Source: Paenibacillus woosongensis (GTDB lineage: Bacteria; Bacillota; Bacilli; Paenibacillales; Paenibacillaceae). Taken from it: a DNA stretch of 64,000 nucleotides. The DNA is taken from positions 682,001 to 746,000 of the forward strand of contig NZ_CP126084.1 in NCBI RefSeq assembly GCF_030122845.1. The letters run 5' to 3'. The notes beneath the pieces are model-generated. The model ran no database searches. It was given only the letters and a program-made list of their open reading frames with translations, and had not been told where the DNA came from. Shown piece after piece: positions 8,709 through 17,462 of this stretch. Made by a program: the position numbers and the translations under genes. Numbering within the stretch: the first letter of the stretch is position 1; each line of letters begins with the position of its first letter.

Positions 8709-9686
8709 GTGGCATCGAACATCAAAGTGGGTATCGTAGGTTATGGGAATTTAGGACGCGGCGTGGAAAAAGCAATCAAGCAAAATCCGGATCTAGAGCT
8801 CCGCGCAATTTTTTCGAGAAGAAACCCGGATGAGGTAGCGGCAGCCAGCGGCGTCGTGCATATTTCCGAGTTGGAGAAGTATAAGGGCGATATCGACGTG
8901 TTGATTCTTTGTGGAGGTTCGGCCACGGATCTTCCGCAGCAAGGGCCTGAGCTGGCCGCTATGTTCAATACGGTGGACAGCTTTGACACACATGCGAAAA
9001 TTCCTGAGTATTTCGACAAAGTTAACGCATCGGCTTCTCAAGGGGGAAATGTGAGCGTGATCTCGACCGGCTGGGATCCAGGCTTGTTCTCTTTGAACCG
9101 CTTGCTTGGACAAGCTATTCTTCCTGAGGGCAACGAGTATACCTTCTGGGGCAAAGGCGTTAGCCAGGGCCACTCCGACGCGATTCGCCGCGTTGACGGT
9201 GTGAAGGGCGGCGTGCAGTATACGATTCCGGTAGAGTCCGCTGTAGACCGTGTGCGCAAAGGGGAAAACCCAGAGCTGTCCACGAGAGAGAAGCATGCGC
9301 GGGAATGCTATGTAGTTGCCGAAGAGGGTGCCGATCTCGCACGGATCGAACGTGAAATCAAGGAAATGCCGAACTATTTTGCGGATTATGATACGACGGT
9401 ACATTTCATCAGCGAAGAGGAGCTGAAGGCGAACCACTCCGCTATGCCGCACGGCGGCAACGTGCTGAGAAGCGGCCGCACGGGAGAGAACAACACGCAA
9501 ATTATCGAATTCGGGTTGAAGCTCGACAGCAATCCCGAATTTACGGCAAGCGTGCTTGTAGCTTACGCGCGCGCAGCTTACAAGCTGTCCCAAGCTGGCG
9601 AGTCCGGGGCAAGAACGGTATTTGACATTCCGTTTGGCCTGCTGTCGCCTAAATCGCCAGAACAGCTTCGCAAAGAATTGCTGTAA
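8709..9686 (+). CDS. ddh: meso-Diaminopimelate dehydrogenase
   Basis: A 325-residue NADPH enzyme that reductively aminates L-2-amino-6-oxopimelate (tetrahydrodipicolinate) to meso-diaminopimelate in one step, feeding lysine and peptidoglycan synthesis. The Rossmann loop is VGIVGYGNLGRGVE (residues 6-19); substrate-binding blocks VISTGWDPGLFSLNR and FWGKGVSQGHSDAIRRVDGVK are intact, as is MPHGGNVLRSG. Length matches the family. The start is GTG, 7 nt after GAAGGAGG. It stands alone with its own terminator. This one-step route is found in some Bacillaceae and Paenibacillaceae and bypasses the acetylated or succinylated pathway. Confidence 0.95.
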   Translation: MASNIKVGIVGYGNLGRGVEKAIKQNPDLELRAIFSRRNPDEVAAASGVVHISELEKYKGDIDVLILCGGSATDLPQQGPELAAMFNTVDSFDTHAKIPEYFDKVNASASQGGNVSVISTGWDPGLFSLNRLLGQAILPEGNEYTFWGKGVSQGHSDAIRRVDGVKGGVQYTIPVESAVDRVRKGENPELSTREKHARECYVVAEEGADLARIEREIKEMPNYFADYDTTVHFISEEELKANHSAMPHGGNVLRSGRTGENNTQIIEFGLKLDSNPEFTASVLVAYARAAYKLSQAGESGARTVFDIPFGLLSPKSPEQLRKELL

Positions 9687-9701
9687 GGCTATGCCTTTAT
9701 G

Positions 9702-9738
9702 GCCGCCTGGGAGAGTGGATCTCCCGGGCGGCTTTTTA
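9702..9738 (+). terminator. Terminator of ddh
   Basis: GCCGCCTGGGAGA pairs with TCTCCCGGGCGGC across 5 nt, followed by TTTTT. Confidence 0.9.
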
Positions 9739-9870
9739 TTTGTTAGGCTGTTGGTGCCAGCAGCCCTATGGTTGCTAAATAAAACGTGAAGGTGCGGGCG
9801 AAATTCGGGTTGGAAGGGGAGCGGAGGGTGCGGGCGGATTGGAGTAGGAATGAGTAGGGTAGGGTGGGGT

Positions 9871-9982
9871 GGAGTAGAGTAGAGTAGAGTAGAGTAGAGT
9901 AGAGTAGAGTAGAGTAGAGTAGAGCGGAGTAGAGCGGAGTAGAGCAGGGTAGAGCGGAGTAGAGTAGGGTAGAGCGGAGTAG
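9871..9982. repeat. AGAGT pentanucleotide microsatellite
   Basis: At least ten exact tandem AGAGT units with flanking degenerate forms (GAGCGG, GAGCAGG, GGGT). Not coding on either strand. It opens a 1.5-kb gene-free repeat zone between ddh and qoxA. Confidence 0.9.
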
Positions 9983-10114
9983 AGTAGGGCGGGGTGGAGT
10001 TGAGCGAGTAGGGCAGAGTGGAATGGAGTAGGGCGGGGTGGAGTTGAGCGAGTAGGGCAGAGTGGAATGGAGTAGGGCGGGGTGGAGTTGAGCGAGTAGG
10101 GCAGAGTGGAATGG
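9983..10114. repeat. 44-bp tandem repeat, three copies
   Basis: Three identical 44-bp units in a row beginning AGTAGGGCGGGGTGGAGTTG, at 9983, 10027 and 10071. The unit is itself built from AGAGT-like words, so it probably grew out of the adjacent microsatellite by slippage followed by unit duplication. Confidence 0.9.
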
Positions 10115-10299
10115 CTAACGGACCGTAGTTCCGCTATTTGTCCAAAAACGCCGAAATTGTTGTGCTAACGGACCCTGGTTCCGCTATTGCCCCTATAAGC
10201 GACTGAAAAGAGGCGTTTAGGGGCAAATAACGTCTTCTGTGTCCGTAAGAATAAGAAATATCGAGTAAATCGCGAAATAGCGGACCTGTTGTCCGTAAG
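10115..10299. repeat. Dispersed CTAACGGAC palindromic repeat, copy 1
   Basis: Built from a ~26-nt word, CTAACGGAC-N8-TTCCGCTATTTG, present twice in direct orientation at the left end and in inverted form (AAATAGCGGA...TCCGTAAG) at the right, making a large imperfect palindrome. A second copy of the same architecture lies at 39765-39950. No reading frame is conserved between them, so this is a structural repeat rather than a gene. Confidence 0.8.
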
Positions 10300-10312
10300 C
10301 AACCTCCTCTTC

Positions 10313-10543
10313 GAAGTGACATTGTGCGCCACCCCGGCTACCCTCCCCCACGAAGTGACATTGTGCGCCACCCCGGCTACCCTCCCCCACGAAGTGACAT
10401 TGTGCGCCACCCCGGCTACCCTCCCCCACGAAGTACCAGTGCGCGCCGCCCCAACTACCTACCTCTCGAAGTACCAGTGTGCGCAGCCCCAACTATTTCG
10501 CCCTCGAAGTGACTATATGCGCCGTCCCAGCAACTTTAACCTC
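10313..10543. repeat. 39-bp tandem repeat, six units
   Basis: Units start with GAAGTGACATTGTGCGCC at 10313, 10352 and 10391 (three near-identical 39-bp copies), then three degenerate 38-bp copies at 10430, 10468 and 10506 with GAAGTACCAGTG or GAAGTGACTATA. There are no unique spacers, so it is not a CRISPR. The 39-bp length is a multiple of three and keeps reading frames open by chance. Confidence 0.85.
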
Positions 10544-10700
10544 ATACGACTCTTTGTATTAAACAATCTACGACTCCCCCATAACAGTCATGTTACGCCG
10601 GCCACCGCGCGCTGGGAGTTTCGCGCGGTGCGAAAAGCCACTCATTTTGTCAGGCGAGCTAACCCAGAGCTTCCATCTACAAACGGCGAACCTGGTCACC

Positions 10701-10752
10701 CACCTACACATCCTCACCTACACATCCTCACCTACACATCCTCACCTACACC
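10701..10752. repeat. 14-bp tandem repeat, 3.7 copies
   Basis: CACCTACACATCCT repeated at 10701, 10715 and 10729, then a partial copy. It lies in the same gene-free zone; 10544-10700 and 10753-10995 hold no gene I can support. Confidence 0.85.
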
Positions 10753-10995
10753 TCCCCGCCTCCATCTATCACATCTTCACATCCCCGACCTCCAATACCC
10801 ACTCATTTTCCACTCGCACAATCTCCGATGGCTCATTCTGACGCGACCTAAATTGTCAGCGGAATACCCCGCAGATTTAGCAATTTAGCAAGCATTACCG
10901 CAGTGAGAAGCGCCTAAGAAAGCTCAAATGTATGTGATTTTAGTTACAAAGTCCGCGTTTCATTATGACAATTCTGCGAACTCGGGCCTTCTGGA

Positions 10996-11010
10996 TGTTC
11001 ATTGTGAACA
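10996..11010. promoter_or_regulatory. Palindrome TGTTCA-TTG-TGAACA upstream of qoxA
   Basis: A perfect 6-bp inverted repeat with a 3-nt centre, 250 bp before qoxA. It contains the TTGTGAA half of a Rex-type site but not the second half, so the regulator is not identified. A small hairpin with a T-run (11021-11040) follows. Confidence 0.3.
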
Positions 11011-11103
11011 ATTATCAAAATCGCCGAATTTGGCGTTTTTCGGGGGAATACGGCTGAATTTCGACTTTTGGGGTGGGGAGGTGAGCGGCGGACAGGCATT
11101 CTA

Positions 11104-11120
11104 ATGTAAATATATTACAT
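11104..11120. promoter_or_regulatory. Palindrome ATGTAA-N5-TTACAT upstream of qoxA
   Basis: A perfect 6-bp inverted repeat around ATATA, about 140 bp before the qoxA start and in AT-rich DNA likely to hold the promoter. A related half, TGTAATACATTA, recurs near 11179. Candidate operator for a redox or respiratory regulator; identity unknown. Confidence 0.35.
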
Positions 11121-11261
11121 AATTACCTTTCTCTATGGTTTGTTTTTACTTTTAACGAATCCTAACATTGTTCTTAGTTGTAATACATTAAGTTCACGTG
11201 ACTGTTTATCAGCCTGTATCACACCGTGGAACTTACTGCTTAGAAAGGGGTAACGGAATCT

Positions 11262-12215
11262 ATGAAAAGAAGAGGGCTGCTGTTAATCGCATTTTCAGCG
11301 CTGCTTGTCTTCCTGTCCGGCTGCAATACTTTGACGGTATTGGATCCGAAAGGACCTGTAGCCAAGACTCAATCCGACGTCATTATTTTCTCCATCATCA
11401 CGATGGCGTTAATCCTGCTCGTCGTATATGTGCTTTATGTTTACATGCTGACCAAATACCGGGCTTCCAAAGCTGCTCCGGATTACGAGCCACCGCATGA
11501 TGAAGGAAAGACATGGCTCGAAATTACCTGGACTGCGATTCCGCTAGCGATCGTCATTATGCTATCCGTTGTTACGATTCGCAGTACGAACGAGGTTGAG
11601 GCTGTACCTAAGGATTATCAAGATCAAAAGCCAATAGTTATTTACGCAAGCTCCTCCAACTGGAAATGGCATTTCAGTTATCCAGAGGAAGGGATCGAAA
11701 CGGTCAACTACGTAAATATTCCGACTCATCGCCCTATCGAATTCCGCCTGTATGCGTACGGACCGATTACGAGCTTCTGGGTCCCTCAGTTGGGCGGCCA
11801 GAAATATGCGATGAGCGATATGGTTACGAAGCTGAATCTCGTTGCCGAGCATGAGGGCTCTTTAATGGGCAAGAATGCGAACTTCTCCGGTGAAGGCTTT
11901 GCCCACATGGAATTTGAAGTGCTGGCGATGAATCAGACAGAGTACGACAAATGGGTGGATGAAGTAAAGAGTACGGCTTCCGAACTGACGCCGGAAGAAT
12001 TCCAAAGTCTGCTGGATACGAAGCATGTCGGCAGAAGAACTTACTCCTCCACGCACCTGACGTTCTTACCGCCGCCTGAGGGTGAGCACGCCGGGCATAA
12101 TCACGGTGACTCCGCCGCGAAATCCGAGCTCGATCAGTTCCAGATCGACCAAATCGGTTCAGAAAATAGCGGAGGCGGAGATTCGGATCACTCCGGGCAC
12201 AATCACAATCAGTAA
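11262..12215 (+). CDS. qoxA: Cytochrome aa3 quinol oxidase subunit II
   Basis: A 317-residue lipoprotein (lipobox FLSGC, Cys21) with two membrane helices (about 37-60 and 85-107) and an extracellular cupredoxin domain. The region that holds the CuA ligands in cytochrome c oxidases reads NFSGEGFAHMEF and has no cysteines, so the electron donor is menaquinol rather than cytochrome c. SNWKWHFSYPEEG is the conserved aromatic block. Unusually, the C-terminal tail carries two His clusters (HAGHNHGD and DHSGHNHNQ). First gene of qoxABCD; RBS AAAGGGG upstream. Confidence 0.95.
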   Translation: MKRRGLLLIAFSALLVFLSGCNTLTVLDPKGPVAKTQSDVIIFSIITMALILLVVYVLYVYMLTKYRASKAAPDYEPPHDEGKTWLEITWTAIPLAIVIMLSVVTIRSTNEVEAVPKDYQDQKPIVIYASSSNWKWHFSYPEEGIETVNYVNIPTHRPIEFRLYAYGPITSFWVPQLGGQKYAMSDMVTKLNLVAEHEGSLMGKNANFSGEGFAHMEFEVLAMNQTEYDKWVDEVKSTASELTPEEFQSLLDTKHVGRRTYSSTHLTFLPPPEGEHAGHNHGDSAAKSELDQFQIDQIGSENSGGGDSDHSGHNHNQ

Positions 12216-12281
12216 TTAGGTTGAAAGAACAAAGAGCAATAGGCTCATAAGGCAACTAAGAACTGGAAAGGAGTAAGCTAA

Positions 12282-14225
12282 ATGAAATGGGACGAATTTT
12301 TCGTCACGGGCGAACCGATGATTTACGGTGCGATGGTCAGTATTGTTATTGTGTCAATCGCGATTGTTGCCGGGCTCACCTATTTTAAGAAATGGGGCTA
12401 CCTGTGGCGCGAATGGTTAACGACCGTTGATCATAAAAAAATCGGTATCATGTATATCATTTCTGCACTCATCATGCTATTTCGGGGCGGCGTAGACGGC
12501 CTCCTGATGCGTGCGCAGCTTGCTGTCCCAGAGAACGGATTACTGGACAGCCAGCACTATAACGAAATCTTTACGACGCACGGGGTCATCATGATCCTCT
12601 TCATGGCGATGCCATTCATTATTGGTTTGATGAACGTCGTCGTTCCTCTGCAAATCGGAGCACGGGACGTTGCGTTCCCGCGCCTGAATGCCGTCAGCTT
12701 CTGGCTGTTCTTCGCCGGAGCGATGCTGTTCAACATTTCATTCGTCATCGGCGGATCGCCGGATGCCGGATGGACAGCTTACTTCCCGCTGTCGAGCATC
12801 GAGTTCAGTCCGACGGTTGGCAATAACTATTACTCCATTGCGCTGCAAATTTCCGGGCTGGGTACGCTCATGACCGGGGTGAACTTCATCGTGACCATTC
12901 TCAAGATGCGCGCGCCGGGCATGACGCTAATGCGTATGCCGATGTTCACATGGTCGATTCTGGTCACTTCCGTCATCATCGTATTCGCGTTCCCGGTATT
13001 GACGATCGCGCTGCTGCTCATGATGCTGGACCGGCAGTTCGGTTCGCAATTCTTCACCATGGCCAATGGTGGGATGGATATGCTCTGGGCCAACCTGTTC
13101 TGGGTATGGGGGCATCCAGAGGTATACATCGTTATTCTGCCCGCATTCGGTATCTTTAGTGAAGTTATCTCGACGTTTTCACGCAAAAATCTGTACGGTT
13201 ACAAATCAATGGTGTTCAGTATGGTTATCATCTCGCTCCTGTCTTTTGTCGTGTGGGCTCACCACTTCTATACGATGGGACACGGCGCGATGGTTAACGG
13301 CGTCTTCTCCGTGACCACGATGGCGATAGCCATTCCGACCGGGATCAAAATCTTTAACTGGCTCTTTACGATGCATAAAGGACGCATCGAATTTACGACG
13401 CCAATGCTGTATGCTCTTGGCTTTATTCCGATCTTTACGATTGGTGGCGTGACCGGCGTTATGCTGGCCATGGCAAGTGCGGATTACCAGTACCACAACA
13501 CGATGTTCCTGGTTGCCCACTTCCACTACGTATTGATTCCGGGGACAGTCTTCGGGGTTCTTGCGGGAATGTACTACTGGTTCCCGAAACTGTTCGGCTT
13601 CCGCCTGAACGACAAGCAAGGCAAACTGGCTTTCTGGATTATTGTAATAAGCTTCAACGTAACGTTCCTGCCGCTCTTCGCCCTTGGATTGAATGGGATG
13701 ACGCGGCGGATGTACACGTATTCTGCAGAAACAGGCTTCGGGCTGCTGAATCTTATTGCGTCGATCGGTGCGGTCGGTCTGGCTATTGGCTTTGCGGTAC
13801 TCGTATACAACATTTACTGGAGCTTCCGCTATGCGCCGAGAGAGACAAACGGCGATCCATGGAATGCAAGGACCTTGGAATGGAGCACGCCAAGCCCGAT
13901 TCCTCACTACAACTTTGCGCGTATGCCTGAAATTAAGGAACGCGATGCGTTCTGGTTTGCGAAGAAGTCCGGTAAATCTCTGTATACCGAGGAATACAGC
14001 GATATTCATATGCCTAACAACAGCGGCCAGCCGTTTGTTCTGGGTGTGATCTTTATGATCTTCGGATTCTTCATGGTCTTTAACTGGTGGGTAGGGGCTG
14101 TGATTGGAGCCATAGGTATTTTCGTTATGATGATTATCAGATCCTTTGAACGCGATCACGGACATTATATTCCTGTGAAGGAAGTTGTGGCGACCGAACA
14201 ACGATTGCGGGGTGAACAGGTATGA
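12282..14225 (+). CDS. qoxB: Cytochrome aa3 quinol oxidase subunit I
   Basis: A 647-residue protein with about 14-15 membrane helices that carries heme a and the heme a3-CuB centre where O2 is reduced and protons are pumped. The CuB His and the cross-linked Tyr are in [15 protein letters not shown]; the two further CuB His are in [10 protein letters not shown]; heme ligands lie in [13 protein letters not shown] and near [13 protein letters not shown]. The length and the extra C-terminal helix fit QoxB/CyoB rather than the shorter CtaD. The stop overlaps the qoxC start (ATGA), indicating translational coupling. Confidence 0.97.
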   Translation: MKWDEFFVTGEPMIYGAMVSIVIVSIAIVAGLTYFKKWGYLWREWLTTVDHKKIGIMYIISALIMLFRGGVDGLLMRAQLAVPENGLLDSQHYNEIFTTHGVIMILFMAMPFIIGLMNVVVPLQIGARDVAFPRLNAVSFWLFFAGAMLFNISFVIGGSPDAGWTAYFPLSSIEFSPTVGNNYYSIALQISGLGTLMTGVNFIVTILKMRAPGMTLMRMPMFTWSILVTSVIIVFAFPVLTIALLLMMLDRQFGSQFFTMANGGMDMLWANLFWVWGHPEVYIVILPAFGIFSEVISTFSRKNLYGYKSMVFSMVIISLLSFVVWAHHFYTMGHGAMVNGVFSVTTMAIAIPTGIKIFNWLFTMHKGRIEFTTPMLYALGFIPIFTIGGVTGVMLAMASADYQYHNTMFLVAHFHYVLIPGTVFGVLAGMYYWFPKLFGFRLNDKQGKLAFWIIVISFNVTFLPLFALGLNGMTRRMYTYSAETGFGLLNLIASIGAVGLAIGFAVLVYNIYWSFRYAPRETNGDPWNARTLEWSTPSPIPHYNFARMPEIKERDAFWFAKKSGKSLYTEEYSDIHMPNNSGQPFVLGVIFMIFGFFMVFNWWVGAVIGAIGIFVMMIIRSFERDHGHYIPVKEVVATEQRLRGEQV

Positions 14226-14818
14226 AAATAGATCATGCAGTACCGCTGGAATATAGCACGGAAGAGAACAAAAACCGCATCTTCGGCTTCTGGGTATTTC
14301 TCGGAGCAGAGATCGTGATGTTCTCCACGCTCTTCGCCGTATATTTCACCTTGTGGAACCGGACCGGCAACGGTCCTACGGCGAAAGAGATTTTTGAAAT
14401 CGGACCGGTGCTTATCGAGACCTTCCTGCTCCTGACGAGCAGCTTCACGATCGGTCTGGCGATCAACAGTATGCGGCAGGGTTTGATGAAAGCGACGATG
14501 GGATTTTTTGCGGTAACGCTGCTGCTTGGCCTAGGTTTCTTGGGCGTCGAGATCATTGAATTCGTGACGTACGTAAACGAAGGCGCAACGCTGCAAACGA
14601 ACGCGTTCATGTCCAGCCTATTCACGTTGCTTGGGCTCCACGGGGCGCACGTAACGCTTGGATTGGTGTGGGGCGGCGGATTGATGCTGCAAATGAAGCG
14701 TGAGGGCTTCACGCCGGATACGGCGAACAAGTCATTCATCTTCTCGCTGTACTGGCACTTCCTGGATGTCGTCTGGATTTTCATCTTCAGCTTTGTATAC
14801 TTGAAAGGATTGATGTGA
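14222..14818 (+). CDS. qoxC: Cytochrome aa3 quinol oxidase subunit III
   Basis: A 198-residue protein with five membrane helices, the size of QoxC/CyoC. The conserved acidic residue block is [16 protein letters not shown] and the helix-4 [13 protein letters not shown] motif is intact, as is the final [20 protein letters not shown]. It starts inside the last codons of qoxB (4-nt overlap) and is followed after one nucleotide by qoxD. It stabilises the oxidase and helps proton delivery. Confidence 0.96.
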   Translation: MKIDHAVPLEYSTEENKNRIFGFWVFLGAEIVMFSTLFAVYFTLWNRTGNGPTAKEIFEIGPVLIETFLLLTSSFTIGLAINSMRQGLMKATMGFFAVTLLLGLGFLGVEIIEFVTYVNEGATLQTNAFMSSLFTLLGLHGAHVTLGLVWGGGLMLQMKREGFTPDTANKSFIFSLYWHFLDVVWIFIFSFVYLKGLM

Positions 14819-14819
14819 C

Positions 14820-15104
14820 ATGAAAAAACTGTTCCCGCTTCAACACGTCATGGGATATGTCTCTTCGCTGATCCTTTCGATCGTTGCACTGACCGTTCTG
14901 TTCTTCGATATGTCCTACGGGATGCAAATGACGGTTCTGCTCGTTTGCGCGGTCATTCAAATGTCAGTTCAGCTGTTCGTCTTCATGCACATCGGCGAGA
15001 CGGGTTCGAAGACATCGCTTTATACGAATATCGCGTATGCGCTGTTCGTAGGTCTGGTGACGGTTTTCGGTACACTGTTTACGATGATCTGGGGATATCA
15101 ATAA
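14820..15104 (+). CDS. qoxD: Cytochrome aa3 quinol oxidase subunit IV
   Basis: A 94-residue protein with three membrane segments, matching QoxD/CyoD in length and in the conserved middle block VIQMSVQLFVFMHIGE. It begins one nucleotide after the qoxC stop and ends the operon, with a strong terminator 50 nt on. Confidence 0.94.
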   Translation: MKKLFPLQHVMGYVSSLILSIVALTVLFFDMSYGMQMTVLLVCAVIQMSVQLFVFMHIGETGSKTSLYTNIAYALFVGLVTVFGTLFTMIWGYQ

Positions 15105-15156
15105 GCGAATAGGCAAGTTTGAGTTTAATAAAGAGCTAGATTTATATAGAAATGAC

Positions 15157-15205
15157 AATCACTCTGATCCAAAGGCGAATGCCTGGGGTCAGAGTGATTT
15201 TTTTT
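15157..15205 (+). terminator. Terminator of qoxABCD
   Basis: AATCACTCTGATCC pairs with GGGTCAGAGTGATT across a loop containing AGGCGAATGCCT, followed by eight T. Confidence 0.9.
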
Positions 15206-15353
15206 GCAGCAAATTGTCGGGTGGATGCCCTTCTGGTGAAATAAGGGAATCTGCGGAGTATGGGTTAACTTTTATGAGTGTATGTCCGAAATATAGGTAT
15301 GAATGGGTTACATTTACAAAAATAAGATTCGGAGGAAGAAGAAACTGCATACG

Positions 15354-16022
15354 ATGAATTACTTAGATGAACAGATTCTTAGAATGAAACAGGAATTAAT
15401 ACATAAGCATGATGAGGCAAAAACGAGCCAATCCCAATTAACAGATTCAGAGAAAGAAAGCTTAGTTTCAGACAAGAATATGGTGCTGCGCATCAAGGAT
15501 GAGGTTATAACCTTCGCCCCTGTGATCGTACTGGATGGAAAAATCGAGGTAAAAATTCCCAAATCCTTTCATCTCATGCCCCTGGAGCAAGCCAAATTCA
15601 AATATCCTTCGGAGCATCGCCCGAAGGTTATTTACACTTCTTCTGAAGGGACCATCAATATGACCTTTAATCCGACAGACACGGCTTTGGAGCTGGAGGA
15701 GCTTCCTGATTTTATGGAGCGAATGGCAGATGTGCTGCGATCGGTACAACCGATCCGCAATTGGATGGGGACGGAGTTGATCGTTAATCCATCCGGCCTT
15801 TCTATGGGGTGTATTCGCTTTGTAACAGCAGGAGTAGACGGAAACCTATATAACGAAATGCTGCTGTTTATTCTGGAAGGATACGTGATCATCGGTGCTT
15901 TCAACTGTCTGGAATCCGATAGGGATGCATGGCTGCCTGTAGCTAAAGTTATAGTCCAGTCGCTTAGAGGTGTCTCTGATTCCTCCGAGTTGCTGTACGA
16001 GGAAGGAGATGCTTCAAGATGA
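15354..16022 (+). CDS. DcrB/DUF1795-like protein, possible effector chaperone
   Basis: A 222-residue soluble protein. After a charged helix (residues 1-35) comes a domain with IPKSFHLMPLEQAKFKYP, INMTFNPTDTAL and a final VAKVIVQSLRGV, which resembles the PsbP/Mog1-type fold of DcrB/DUF1795 proteins. In Gram-negative type VI systems DUF1795 proteins (EagR) hold the hydrophobic segments of toxins before loading. It is the first gene of the spike-toxin operon and overlaps the next start by 4 nt, which fits such a role. The ATG at 15354 is preferred to one at 15303, though GGAGG is somewhat distant (18 nt). The family call is by eye and tentative. Confidence 0.5.
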   Translation: MNYLDEQILRMKQELIHKHDEAKTSQSQLTDSEKESLVSDKNMVLRIKDEVITFAPVIVLDGKIEVKIPKSFHLMPLEQAKFKYPSEHRPKVIYTSSEGTINMTFNPTDTALELEELPDFMERMADVLRSVQPIRNWMGTELIVNPSGLSMGCIRFVTAGVDGNLYNEMLLFILEGYVIIGAFNCLESDRDAWLPVAKVIVQSLRGVSDSSELLYEEGDASR

Positions 16023-17434
16023 GTCTAGGATACGATAACATTCTAATTCACCCATTTGAGAGAATTAACCTAGAACAGCTCACCTTAACGAAGAAAATAA
16101 ATGAGCATACCCGGCTGTATTTTACAGGCGTGATTCCAGAAGATATGCGGGATAGCTGCGTAGAAACAACGCATAGCTATACGGTCATTGAAGTGAGCCA
16201 AAAGGATGAGGCAGGCGGCACTACACCATTATTCAGCGGGATTGCACTCTCGGTTGAGGTGAAAGTTGTGCGTGATGTCTACTATCTGGAGGTAGAGGCT
16301 ATCTCGCATACCTACCGAATGGACATCAAGCAGCGCACGCGCTCTTTTCAGAATATTAATATGACGATTCCTCAATTGCTGGAACAGATTGGCGAGGATT
16401 ACGAGGGGCTTGATGTGATTGACGGGGCTACTGACGGGGCCAAGATCGGGCGTATTGCCATCCAGTACCAGGAGACGGATTGGGCTTTCTTAAGACGGTT
16501 GGCCTCCCGCTATCATACAAGCTTGATGCCCGCCGCCCGTTTTGATAGTCCGAAGTTTTATTTTGGCATTGAGGATATTCCTGCACATGTGGTGCTGGAT
16601 CATAGCCGTTACGCCGTACGCAAGCAAATGCTGCCTTTTCGTTATTTTCAGGAGAATGACCAGGCCAGGCTGACGGAGAACGACTTCATTTTTTATGAAG
16701 TGGAGACGGATGAGGTGCTGGATTTAGGAGCGCAGTTGAACTTTCAGGGGCACAGCCTGTTTGTGATGGAAGCTTATACCGAAATGAGGCAGGGACAGTT
16801 GAGACACCAATATGTATTGGGATCTTACCAAGGCTTCCGGCAAAAAAGCTACTATCAGGAAAAACTGGCCGGCGCTTCGTTAAGCGGCGTCGTTATCGAC
16901 GTGCGCCAGGATCAGGTGCGCATTCATTTGGACTGCGATGAGCAGCAGAAGGTAGATGAGGCATACTGGTTCAACTACTCTACGGCTTATAGTGCTGAGG
17001 GACATACGGGCTGGTATGTGATGCCTGAAATCGGCGATCCCGTTTCGCTATATTTTCCGGGCAGCCGAGAAGAAGATGGAATTGCGGGGAGTGCCGTCAG
17101 ACGAAATACGCAAGGAAGCGCCCGTAATAAAATTTTGGATCCTCAGAGGAAAATATGGCGAACCCCTCATGGCAAGGAAATTTGCCTGGGACCGGATGAG
17201 CTGGTCATCACGGGGAAAGAAGGGGCTATTTATATCCAGCTGAACGATAAGGATGGCATACATATTGTAAGCAGCAATGCCGTAAGCATCTCGGCGGGGG
17301 GAGATCTGAGCCTGACGGCTGGGACAACGATGTCACTCTCCGCAGGCAGCGAGCTGCGTATGGATTGCAACGGCAGTTCTATTGAACTTAGCGGTTCAGC
17401 CAAGATGAAGGGCAGCGAAGTGAAATCTAATTAG
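16019..17434 (+). CDS. VgrG/Pvc8-like spike protein
   Basis: A 471-residue protein with the layout of VgrG or phage gpD-gp5 spikes: an N-terminal gp27-like hub (including QYQETDWAFLRRLASRY, a block conserved in late control D proteins), an OB-fold near residue 285-370 (VVIDVRQDQVRIHLDC, GWYVMPEIGDPVSLYFPG), and a C-terminal gp5-like beta-helix rich in short repeats (SISAGGDLSLTAGTTMSLSAGSEL). Such trimers tip contractile injection machines. It carries no extra effector domain, unlike the paralogue at 19699. It starts by ATGA overlap with the previous gene. No tail tube, sheath or baseplate genes are nearby. Confidence 0.85.
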   Translation: MSLGYDNILIHPFERINLEQLTLTKKINEHTRLYFTGVIPEDMRDSCVETTHSYTVIEVSQKDEAGGTTPLFSGIALSVEVKVVRDVYYLEVEAISHTYRMDIKQRTRSFQNINMTIPQLLEQIGEDYEGLDVIDGATDGAKIGRIAIQYQETDWAFLRRLASRYHTSLMPAARFDSPKFYFGIEDIPAHVVLDHSRYAVRKQMLPFRYFQENDQARLTENDFIFYEVETDEVLDLGAQLNFQGHSLFVMEAYTEMRQGQLRHQYVLGSYQGFRQKSYYQEKLAGASLSGVVIDVRQDQVRIHLDCDEQQKVDEAYWFNYSTAYSAEGHTGWYVMPEIGDPVSLYFPGSREEDGIAGSAVRRNTQGSARNKILDPQRKIWRTPHGKEICLGPDELVITGKEGAIYIQLNDKDGIHIVSSNAVSISAGGDLSLTAGTTMSLSAGSELRMDCNGSSIELSGSAKMKGSEVKSN

Positions 17435-17462
17435 CATAAGCGTACCAGGTGGTGTAGACGAA

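Noticed and set aside
10165-10512. Overlapping reading frames on both strands across the 39-bp repeats, with repeated peptides such as AHNVTSWGRVAGV
   Set aside because: Frames stay open only because the unit is a multiple of three; no RBS, no known domain, and open frames occur on both strands at once.
10313-10543. Possible CRISPR array
   Set aside because: The repeats are directly adjacent with no variable spacers, and no cas gene is in the window.
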